Origin: Gyromitra esculenta | Taxonomy: Eukaryota; Ascomycota; Pezizomycetes; Pezizales; Discinaceae | Direction: 5' to 3' | Length of the DNA stretch: 64,000 bases | NCBI GenBank assembly: GCA_038503075.1 | Contig: JBCAML010000003.1 | Span: forward strand, 930,001-994,000 | In this document: one piece after another, positions 54,454 to 64,000 of the stretch | Numbering within the stretch: position 1 is the stretch's first letter | Layout: every line of letters begins with the position of its first letter | Notes under the pieces: model-generated | What the model was told of the DNA's origin: nothing | Seen by the model: only the letters and a program-made list of their open reading frames with translations | Databases searched by the model: none | Translations under genes and position numbers: made by a program

Positions 54454-56413
54454 GGCGACGGTAGATGGTTAGAGATCGAGCCACCGGGAGCGGTGACAAG
54501 ATCGAGGTGGGGGGGGGGTCGCTTAAGGGGGAGAGCAGAAGACGATGCCGAAGGGAGCGAGGTATCTGGGTGTGGGTGTGAGGTTGAGTGAGTGTGGGCG
54601 TGGACGGGAGACGGACAGGTAAATGATAATAAGCCTGGTTGATTCCGTGTGTGGCTGAAGATGTGAATACTCTGTGCTCAAATGATTAATGAGTGTGGTT
54701 GGACTCGGGCAGGCAGGCACAGTCTGTGGGCCAGAAAGGAGCAGGATGAGCAGGAGAGGGTGTCGGCCAGTGTCTAAGAGGAGGGCGCGTGGGAGAGGAT
54801 GGAGACAGTCCACCTATTCCATGAGGATCGCAGCTTTCCAGAAGCTTGATTCCCGGCAAACGAACGGAGCAGAGGCATGTACTCTACTGGCAGAGGTTGT
54901 GGGTGTCAACCTGCTTCGGGGGACTTCCCTCTTCGTTTCTGTGGCCGTGTATCGTGTATCGTCGCTCGCTTCGATCAATCGATAAACACAGGGCCACGAG
55001 CGTCAAGTCTCTTGTTCAATCCTTGCTGTGCTGCATTGCATTGCATTGCACTGTACAATACTATACTCTATCGCATTCTACAAAATACACACGAGCCCCC
55101 AACCTGCATCAGATCAGGGACTGCAGGCTTCAACTTCAACTTCAACTTCTGTCGCTGTCGCTGTCTCTCATCTCTGGCTAAGCGACAAACCCTCGCTGCA
55201 ATCCCCCTAAAATAGCCTAATGTAGCTCATGAACCCCGAAGCGGTCGCCATTCCAAAACCCACCCCCCTCTCCCCCAGTGCCAATTTCCGGGACTGGATA
55301 GGAAGAAACAAAGCTCTTTTTCCGGCCGTCTCGCCAAAAAAGAAAAAAAGAAAATGTAGCCGCTTCACGTCCATGGCACGCACGCACGTACGGCGCGGTC
55401 ATGATGATGGCATGCAGAGCAGAGGGAAAGAGAGAGAGAGAGAAAAGCAAGCCCAGCGATGTGATCTACTCCAATGGACTGTTTACAGTTATTTATTTTT
55501 ATTTCCCTGTCCTTCATTCAGCAGAAAAGAGTGGTGATCTCTCATGCGAGGCTGCAATCAAGTATGGAACCTACCCATCCACCCCTCCCTTTCCCAGACA
55601 AAACGGCAAATCCCTGAGTGAGCCACGACCACGGGCGGATAGACGGTTGCAGCGCGTGTGTTTTGAACTTGTGTGGATGTTGACATGGTTATTTGGAGAG
55701 CTGTTGAGACATCCACCCTAATTTCCCTTTCTCCTCCCCCCCCACACGCATTCCATGCATTCCATCTTTCCCTAGGCTCTAGGCACCGCAGTTCTGTGGA
55801 GAAGTCACTGCGCCTCGATCACCATAATTTCAGTCCCCTCTTCATTTATTTATACACATATAGTTTTATCTTGATAGGCTGTTTCTAATTCCTTGAACAA
55901 GCTTGTCTCTGTCATGCAATCATCACCACCAACCGCGGTTTTTCTTCCAATCAACCCGATTCTTCAATCCCAGCACGTGTGCTGCTAGCCGATGAGCCTA
56001 ACTTTAACTTTTAAGTTGCATGTCAGCTTTCGCGCTTGTGAATAGCACTAAAATAGTAAACCCGGTTGACGGATGCGCCCCGTAGGAGAGTAAGCTTTTC
56101 GACAGCCAACCGGACTCGACCCATCCCATCAGCTCTCTTGACGATGCAGCCTCAACACGTGCTTTTATGTTTCACCGCGAAATCGCGTTTTTCCGAGTGA
56201 GAATATGTGATTAAATGTTAAAGTCTAACAGTGTTCGTTTACTTGTTCATTCATTCATTCATTCATTCACGCTGAATAAGCTAGATTCTCAGTTCATGGC
56301 CGGGTTTGTTGAACGATCGAACCGCAATAGAAAAATAAACAAAGTCATATGATCGAATGATATCTGATGATGAAATACATACTTTAGCTACAACAGCCCC
56401 TTCCACCAAACCC
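54454..56413. other. Long palI upstream region
   Basis: Nearly 2 kb without a supported gene between palI and the next minus-strand gene. It has G-rich and C-rich tracts, a short (GA)n run near 55430 and an ATTC microsatellite near 56247. It should contain the palI promoter and 5' UTR. Confidence 0.5.
56247..56269. repeat. ATTC/TTCA microsatellite
   Basis: About five to six perfect tandem copies of a TTCA tetramer. Confidence 0.8.
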
Positions 56414-57952
56414 TTAATGGTCAGGATATCCGTTCATCACCCTGTCCCTCATTTTAGTAATACAATGCTGCTTCACATTCCTGGACAATCTCTTTGTACC
56501 AAACTTCTCGTTCAGTGTTTCGCAGATAACGTTCCACTTTGCATCCGTGATGCTCATGTCGAATATGAGTCCCGCTTCCACTTTTGTTATGGCGGATCCC
56601 CCCTGCCCCCCATTGCTCTTTTTTTCGACAGCGTCGTCGGAGCTTGGTGGCTCCTTGGTGGCCTTTTTCGCTTTGGGAGCACGCTTGCTTTTGGGTTTCT
56701 AGGAGAATTAGGTAGAGAACTTGGAGGAATAAATGCAACGTTTGAGAATATACCTTAGGAATAGCAACAGCTTTCTTTTTCCTTCCCTTCCCAGTACCTT
56801 TCCCGCTGCTTGCCTCTTCTTCTTCTTCTTCTTCCTCTGCTTCTTCATTCTCCTTGCCGCTTTTTTCACCCTCAAGCTCTTCGCTAGACTTTACTCTATC
56901 GTTCTCTATATTCGTATCTTCATCCATGCTCTTCGCTTTGGAGCCTTTAGATGCACGACCTTTGGCTTTCTTAGGAGTAGGTGATGGAGTCAAGCTTTCA
57001 CCCTGCGGTTTCTTCTGTCTCTTTTTCGCAGGCGGCGATTGGGCGAGTTTGGCCTATGCTCTTCAGCTTCAAGAATAATGACGAAAAGAGAGCATCCAGT
57101 ATAGCATACCTTAAGTGTTTTAAACCCACCCGCATCACTATCATCACCGTCCTTACCAGCTTCCTTCTCTTCCTCCCTCTTCTCATCTACTTTCCTCACA
57201 GCCTCTTCTTCATCACTTTCATCCCCCTCCCGCTTCCGTTTCGCTTGCTCGACATCCTTCACCTCTTCTCCCTTCACCTCTTCTTCTTCCTCTCTTTCCA
57301 TCTCATCATTATCTGCCTCTGCGTCCTCAACCTGCTTCAGATCTAAATCCATATCCTTCCGTGCACGAGTACGAGTTCGTGAAACCCCAGATTTTGGAGC
57401 AGTAGCCCTCTTATTCAAAATAATGTTCTTTCCAGATATACCCTTACCGCCATGAGGGAACTATGGATTATTTATTTATTCATGAGCATAAGAAGGAGCA
57501 AGACAATACAAAGGGGAGGGTGTGTGGGGATGACGATGGGGCAAGGCATATATGTCCTTCGAATAGACACGATGATTCTATACCTCTGCTTCTCCCTTCT
57601 CAGCTTTAGATTCATCAGATGTGGATATACCGCTATCGGATACCGTTGCTTTATTCATATTGAACTAGGAGATGTCATAAAGGACCGTCTTCTATCAGCG
57701 ATGAGGGATAAGAAGAGGTAGGACGTAAAGGTAGGGGGTAAGGGATAAGGGATGGCAAACCTGCGCGGCATCATCATCATTTGATGAGGTGATGGCGGCA
57801 GCGAGGAGCGTATCCATTTGGTGTTCGTATTCCGAGTCCGAGTCGGAGCTGGGGTGGAAGGGAGATCGTTGACTGAATTGTGTGAATTCTTGGAAGAGTT
57901 TTTGGTCTTTGCGGGCTATTTCTGGGAGGGGGAAGCGGGGTGATGATGCCAT
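56414..57952 (-). CDS. Hypothetical nuclear-type protein with acidic and basic tracts
   Basis: Model: complement(join(56414..56698, 56754..57053, 57110..57460, 57584..57664, 57761..57952)), 402 aa. All four introns are phase 0 with GT/AG ends. The N-terminus (about 1-90) is Ser/Asp-rich; the middle has long Glu/Asp runs (EREEEEEVKGEEVKD; EEAEEEEEEEEASS) alternating with basic nuclear-localisation-like patches (AKKRQKKP, TPKKAKGR, KGRKKKAV, KPKSKRAPKAKK). The last 55 residues are ordered and have a Myb/SANT-like helical pattern (ITDAKWNVICETLNEKFG, RLSRNVKQHCITKMRDRV). Charge and tail suggest a chromatin or nucleolar protein, but I do not recognise a family. Downstream of palI's promoter, same strand. 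Confidence 0.75.
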
Positions 57953-60900
57953 TTAAGCGGTGGATTGGGGGGTGGATTGGATGGGGAGGGTTTTGTAGTT
58001 TCCTAAGGGAGGTAGATCGAGTTTGGTTCTATTGGCTGGAGGAATTGATGGACTAGAGGAGGCGATGAAGTGAAAAGGGTTTCGCTTGAGGAGTTCTGAG
58101 GGGTGTTGGAAAACGACGTGTTTGATATTGGGTTATCGTTTGCGTTTTACTTGACTATCATTCACTAGCCATAGAAGATCACATTACGGATAATAGTTTG
58201 CCCGTGAAGGTACATGCTCGATTTCTACGTTCGATTAGAAGAAAAAATCCATAGAGCACGTTCGAAATTTGAGCTCAGTGCTCTTCTTGTTATTACAATT
58301 GTTACTGTATCTCATCAATTGCCCGAAACTTGAAGAACTTCAACGCTGGTCAGTTACGGATACGTGCATACCCACTGATTTCGTCTTTACGCACGGCCAC
58401 AAACCACCTTTTGGATAAAAGTAATATCCACGTCATATGTGTGTTGAAATACCAATGTTTGCGAACGACAAAGTGAAATCACTTCTCATTGTAGAGAGGT
58501 CAAAGAGATGTGTTCGACATTGTCAGTTGGATCATAGCTGGGAGTAAAACAGTTGCGAGAAACGGCAGGTCTAGCTTTCATAGATTTAAGGAGCGAGAAT
58601 TTAAGAGCAAACATAGCAAACAAAGGACTACACCTCCGGAAAGAAAAATTGATTGTAGGGAAGCATATGGATATATATGTATCATCGCAGTTCAGTGCCA
58701 GATGCAGTTGATTAGTGAGATTGGGGACCCGTATTAAGAAAACGCAGCAAAGTTAAAATTCTTGGCAATAGACCCTAGACGTGGGGACCTTTTTTTGCTG
58801 TCGTATAGTGTCATATATGTGGCTAAATGTTCGTATATACATATTGCATGAATAGACAAACAAGCAAATATTTAGTGATATTATCGAGTGATAAGTGGTG
58901 AAAAAACTTCACATCGGATACCAAAAAACCGCCAGCATCCGTATTCACATGCATGTACACACATACAAACAGAAAAGCTCTCTGTGATAACAAATACCCA
59001 AACGGTAATAGGGGTTTCCAAATCCAGCTTACAAAAACAAAAACTCATATTTTATATTTTATATTTTACAGTTTCGCCAAATAACTTGTCACCTTCGGGG
59101 CCATGATTAGTACGGATTTAGAACTGTTAGATCGCTGATTAATCCATACTATAGATAGTTGGGTCACGTCATGTCACAGAAAGACAACGATTAGTCGAAT
59201 TTACACATCTATCCTATTAGTTATTTTGTCACTCTTGTCCCTATTTTCTTCATCCCATAATGTATGATAGATCGTCAATTAACTTACTCACGATCTTATA
59301 TATATATATATCTCTGATTTCGCACCTATAAAACAAGCGCTTACGGCTTGGTGATATCCTAGAGTCCAATTCGCTGGAGATGTCGCCGATTCTATGCGAT
59401 ATTTGTAATCCGCTCACAGCAGCACCATGCTGCGTAGTCAGCTCTCCAGATATTATCGCAAAATTCCCAAATAAGGACATGCAAAACGAGCAATGGATTT
59501 CACAGGAAGGGGAGAAAGAAAGAAAGAAAGAAAAAAAGAAAAAAGGATCCCTGCTCTGCTTAGGGTTTTGGTCACGTTTGGAAGTTTTTCCGACGCGTGG
59601 GCTTGATAATACTTCGATGGCGATGATGTTTCTCTAGTGGATTAAGGGGGCTGACGGCGAAGACGAAACACTACTCCGAAGCCCCGAACAGAACAGGATC
59701 CGATGGGTGAGGAAGATGTCGGCACTTCACCTCAGTAACGTCACTGGCAGTCACTCGTGTCGTGATAACTGGCGGATCGCTAAATCATCCCGGCTCACTG
59801 CGCCTCAGTAATAGTGTGTCCAGTTCGCAGGCCTGCAGATTCGCGTGGCCGGGCGATTAGTCAAAATAGTAGAAAATGTATGTGAATAGGATCTATCTAT
59901 ACCTAGAGTGTTCGGGGATTCTCGCGGCCAGGTGTCGCCGGCTGTTGATTTCAGGTTTAGAGACCTAAATGTGGAGTGGCAGTACAGGCAATATGTAGCA
60001 CCACATGGCGGTTGTCAAACGATAATCATCATAGGCAAATGTGCTCAGATCGCCAAATGGTCATCCGAACTATGTTTGGAGGCTAGAATCGACACCTATT
60101 CCAAATATCTATTTCCTAAATACGACATCTGTTTGGGTCGGGGTGTTTCAGCAAGGTTTGTTTGCACTTTAGTAATCCGTTCTACGGTTCGGCGGCGGCA
60201 GGGGTCGATATTCTAGAACTGGTGGCGGGTTCGATGCTCCACGTTGCCAGGCTCGTTCAGACCCTTATCGATAACTACATCTATATCCGAAACCTTAATC
60301 GAGATGGTATTGACCCCCCAGATTATCCAATACCATCTCGCGGAACAGGCTCTGGACGACACACTATTCTCAGTTCGCGACAAGGGTTTATCCCCAGTGT
60401 ATAGGCTTAGCTCTTTTATGTGTTACTCAAGTGTTGGATTACTACGCAGCTAGCCCCTGCGCCAAGGCTGTGCAGCTAGTTCCCCACGAAAACGTGGATA
60501 GCTTATTCGAACTTCACACCATTTGCTAACAGTCAAATCATACCAACTATTACGACTAACCAAAAAAAATATTTTCTTTTAATAAGTTGGTGCAAAAGCC
60601 TGTTGTTGTCTTGACTCCATGCGCACACTCGGAACTCCGGAAACAGGGTTTCTTGACTGCACACTGTGGGCCTGAATACAGCCCCGCGCCACGCAGTACC
60701 ACGGTATCAAGCACATCATGAGCCGTTTGGTGATGCAGTAATCAGCAGTAAGTCTAATTAGGTATTATCTCGATCTCAGAAGCGCCTTATCGAAAGAAAA
60801 ACGGCGCTCTACAACGTTACACGAGTATAAGATCTAGGATCTTAAATGTTAAAAAAGGTACTTCGTTTTATTCGAGGGAATGTAGCTGCTAGATGTGAGT

Positions 60901-62886
60901 CTTCATCCCCAATAAAAGCAGGTCTATTTTTCTTCAGATCCCGTCTGATAAAAAGCAGGTATCTTAGACACGCCAAAAATGACCGTTTTAATTGGGCGAT
61001 GTTATTCATCGGCCGGGTTTCCACGGTTTTTAAATAAGTTTTGCGCTGATGACACCATATATTATCTCTCGCAGAGACGAGAGGAGGAGAAGCGGAGCAA
61101 TAAGTTATTGTGTCATATTATGTCACTCGTTTGGTATAATCAAGCAGTGTGTAAAACAGCTCCCGACGGGGCATATATTCTAATGGCATAGGTAAAGGGG
61201 ATCTTATCTGAATCAATATGGACAGATAAGTTAGGAATCTTCTGGGGCCAAAGCGACGAGCGAGACGAGTTAGGGAGTTATTCCGATGGTTTGTTCATGT
61301 AAGGCAGGAGGATAAATTCATCAAGCTTTGACTGTAAGGTTAGTAGTCACTGGCTACATGTTACTTTATGTCATCCGATCAATCTTTATTACTTTGAAAG
61401 TGGCTATGGGAGTGATCAGGGTGACCGATCCGAGATGTTCGATGGAAATAGAACTCATTGTCCGCGTCCTAGGCTATTTGTCACGAGCGAAAAGAGAACC
61501 AACCGGGAAGATGTCTACCAAAGGCACTTACATGGGTTTTCTATCGTGTTATCATTCTTTACATGTATTAGGGGGTGTGTGACTAGTGCTCTGGCATCGC
61601 GAGATCTGCATGAAAATTGATGATTTTGAACCTAATTTACTGCCCTGCAGGAAAGCTCCTCACAGCCACAAAGTCAGCTTTGCTTATTTATTTAGAAGCG
61701 GTTGTATTCATGGGCGGTGACGAAGGGATGAGGGGTGTTTGCGAGAGTGCTTTTTCATGATTGGGGTCCAGCCACGCGATATCCACTTGAATCACAAGCG
61801 GACTGGTTTAGCGTCGGTCTGAATGTCGCTTGTCTTAAGCTGTATTAGTGGGTGGTGACCTTCCTTGTGTTCACGGTCATTTGTCTATACAGCGTTAGTC
61901 TGGCTTACCAATTATCTTGATCGCCGAAAAAACAAAAATTAATGGTCATAGCGTACCCCCCTCAGTGTTCTGGTGATTACTCACAACTCCAACTCAAATA
62001 TATCACGTGATAGTAGATCAAATTACTCACGTGTCGTGTTCTGAGCAGGTTCTAAAACTACATGTGGATAACCCTTCATAATAGAACTCTCGCTACAGAC
62101 TACAAAGGAACTTACTAACAATAGTTAGTAATCTACCAATGGTTAACAAAATGAGGATAGTGCTGATACATGCTGTGGTTACCTAAAATTTCAAGGCAGA
62201 CTGGGCAGATTGCTCCATCTCTTGGGAAAGAGCTATGACATGGTTGGAATTGGCATTTGCATTCCATATGGAAAACTTGAAATATGAAAACCAACCTCCT
62301 GTAAACCTGGAACCAGTAGGTGAATTTCTTGCATCTATTTGTCAGGAAGGAAGGAGAGGAAGGACGGAAGAACATGTAACCGATGGTAGCGAGCTAGTGG
62401 TTATTGCGCCTCCCAACATGGTTGTGTGTCAAATAAGGTTAGATAAGCAAATGTGGTTGATCCCACGCGCTGGTGATTCGCGCCGCAACCACGCAACAGA
62501 AGACCTATTTTCGTTGTGGCGAAGGAAAGCTACCAAGATGCACCACGAAGACCAGGCCCAAGTTTGGGGAACCCGACAGGAAAGGTGGGGTTCGCTACCC
62601 TCAAATATGGTTGGAGAGTATCTGGATTAAAGCTCTCTGTCTGTATCGAGATGTTCAAAAACCCCATACCAACTGGGTAAAACTTTCCGATCAATAAGAT
62701 ACTAGGGTAGATGTAATACCGACTTTACGATGTTTCGGCTATCTACATGCACCAAAGTCATCTTTCTAGAAGTGAGCTGGTTTAAGTCGCATGTTTGTAT
62801 CTGTCGCAGAGGCTGCCAGATCCAGAACAAAATGTTTTCTAGAAGTGTATCGATCGTAACTTTATTTAGCTAACTGCACGTGCACT
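57953..62886. other. Large gene-poor region
   Basis: No supported gene. Candidates noticed but weak: a minus frame from 59480 starting MSLFGNFAIISGELTTQ, and a Cys/His-rich minus frame at about 62200-62290. A 13-bp perfect hairpin lies at 60299-60340. Otherwise AT-rich DNA. Confidence 0.4.
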
Positions 62887-63036
62887 CTAAGCCTCATGTA
62901 ACTCTGAATGAACCGCCAATGCAGAGAGGTCTATCGCGCTATTTTGGCTAGGGTCGGCTATCACCGCACGTTCTTTAATCCTGGCTGTATACATGGTGGG
63001 TGACCATGAAAACTCCAGGGGAGCCTTCGCCATCAT
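62887..63036 (-). CDS. Possible short coding exon (49 codons)
   Basis: The minus frame starts MMAKAPLEFSWSPTMYTARI, continues KERAVIADPSQNSAIDLSAL and AVHSELHEA, then TAG. The composition looks like real protein, and the frame is open upstream to about 63065, where a GCAG acceptor occurs, so it may be a terminal exon. A competing frame overlaps it, and I could not splice it cleanly to upstream exons. Function unknown. Confidence 0.3.
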   Translation of the reverse strand: MMAKAPLEFSWSPTMYTARIKERAVIADPSQNSAIDLSALAVHSELHEA

Positions 63037-63269
63037 GTGGAGGACACAACTATAGAATGATAGTCCTGCGATCTCATTTGGTGTGTATAATCACATTGGC
63101 ATACCTTAAAGTCGAAAGGTTCAGGAATCTGCTGCGACTGTCGCACAAGAGTCCCGTTTTACAGAAAAAACTAATTTAATTTTATGTGCATGCATGTACC
63201 TGATATCTGTGGCTATGCATATGTCGATTCCTACGGATATTATACATGACCCTATGAAGATTGTGAAAA

Positions 63270-63922
63270 CTAAGACTTGGTCGCCTGCTTGACGAACCAA
63301 GTTGCCTCTTTGTAAGGCTTGAGACCCTGCTCGCAAGCTGTGATAATCCTCTGGGGAGGTTAAAGGGTTAGTATATAGATATTTATTTTCAATCTTTATG
63401 AGTCCAACAGGCTAAGCCACACCTATTTCAGCAAATTCGCTTTTTTAGTTCCTAACGCGTTTAGATAAGTAAGAGTAAACCTAAGAATTCACTAGAACTA
63501 TTTTGCATTGCGTCAATGTATATTGGATGGTTACGTATATGTACTTAGACTTATGGACCCTATTTTTGGAGACCTCTTTTAATTTTGGAACACTATGCTA
63601 AAGCATAGAAGTTAGAGTGATATATTTACTAGGACGGAATCATATGCTAGACGAATTAATTTGTTACCGATAACCAAGTTTAAGGCTCACTGTTTTGTGT
63701 TGGGGATCGTTTCCTACACAATAGAGCAATCGGTGAGATCAGTTATTGGTTATTCTTGCTGCTAACAGCGCTCCAACCGCACTAGTATTATCTAAGGAGG
63801 CTAAAAATGAATAGAAAGGAAGCCGCTGCACTCCTCTCTCCACATTTGCGCCTGATGATTGTGCCACTCAGTAGCTATATCCTCGATAAAGTCTCTGCGT
63901 TGTGGCTCGAGAGCAATCCCAC
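63270..63922 (-). CDS. Probable 3' exons of an unrecognised gene (runs toward the right edge)
   Basis: Partial model: complement(join(63270..63348, 63832..63922)). The upstream exon reads GGIALEPQRRDFIEDIATEW, then HNHQAQMWRE. The last exon reads IITACEQGLKPYKEATWFVK, then QATKS and TAG. The intron would be 483 bp (GTGCAG donor, CAGAG acceptor), long but comparable to the SCO1 introns. The text is charged and helical, typical of a cytosolic or mitochondrial protein C-terminus. I do not recognise the family. Further exons should lie beyond 63922 or past 64000. It could share a locus with the 62887-63036 frame. Confidence 0.4.
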
Positions 63923-64000
63923 CTCGGGACGGGATTCCGAATATTTAACATACTAATATGCTCTAGTATATATAACTCTGATGGTATTATTTACTTTGTT

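Noticed and set aside
59250..59480. Minus-strand frame starting MSLFGNFAIISGELTTQHGA
   Set aside because: The first 40 codons look plausible, but the rest is not coding and no good donor site follows.
62133..62375. Minus-strand frame with a zinc-finger-like CKC...C...CPVC pattern
   Set aside because: Intriguing Cys/His spacing, but no clear start, acceptor or partner exon, and a longer plus-strand frame overlaps it. Not enough to call a gene.
1..64000. CRISPR arrays, bacterial operons, riboswitches or a secondary-metabolite cluster
   Set aside because: None seen. Repeats are transposon-related, genes carry fungal introns, and no synthase or tailoring gene set accompanies the P450.

Overview
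The window looks like nuclear DNA of a filamentous ascomycete (Pezizomycotina). Evidence: many short GT/AG introns, a PalI/Rim9 pH-signalling protein, an AA11-type LPMO, a C6 zinc-cluster regulator, and AT-rich gaps full of decayed transposons (a chromovirus, a Tad-type LINE with C-to-T-like decay, TA-flanked MITEs). I see no prokaryotic operons and no CRISPR array. I built all exon models by hand from splice sites and frame continuity.

Layout. 1-727: 5' end of an OPT oligopeptide transporter (minus). 2625-4773: a complete seven-exon SCO1 copper chaperone (minus). 4.8-9.7 kb: mostly empty, with one probable small Cys-rich protein and one repeat copy. 9734-10769: two-exon disordered orphan. 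10.8-16.4 kb: gene-poor, with four TIR elements, two of exactly 123 bp. 16445-17470: secreted, probably GPI-anchored AA11-like LPMO. 18.3-21.5 kb: nest of LTRs inserted into each other and into a gag remnant. 21.7-25.0 kb: two copies of an unusual TIR repeat made of GATGC-type short repeats around a tRNA-like core; a third shortened copy is near 5.2 kb. 25191-31356: nearly intact chromodomain Ty3/gypsy element (minus) with a TTTAAAC slippery site at the gag stop. 31405-35603: 5'-truncated LINE with a 16-bp target duplication and several stops. 36562-38664: seven-exon cytochrome P450. 38.7-43.6 kb: TIR and foldback debris. 43657-47407: C6 zinc-cluster transcription factor with a 14-nt microexon inside the zinc cluster. 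47.4-51.9 kb: a possible two-exon microprotein, a tRNA with a short intron (probably Tyr-GTA) and a 483-bp TIR element. 51919-54453: palI/RIM9. 56414-57952: five-exon acidic/basic nuclear-type protein. 58-64 kb: mostly empty, with probable exons of unrecognised genes at the right edge.

The host genes do not form an obvious pathway or secondary-metabolite cluster; they look like single genes separated by repeat-rich DNA. The LPMO, OPT transporter, P450 and PalI fit a saprotrophic or plant-associated lifestyle, but that is inference. The most distinctive content is the mobile DNA: the GATGC/tRNA-like TIR family, the chromovirus with a -1 frameshift signal and a leader insertion flanked by a duplicated presumed primer-binding site, and the MITE families.
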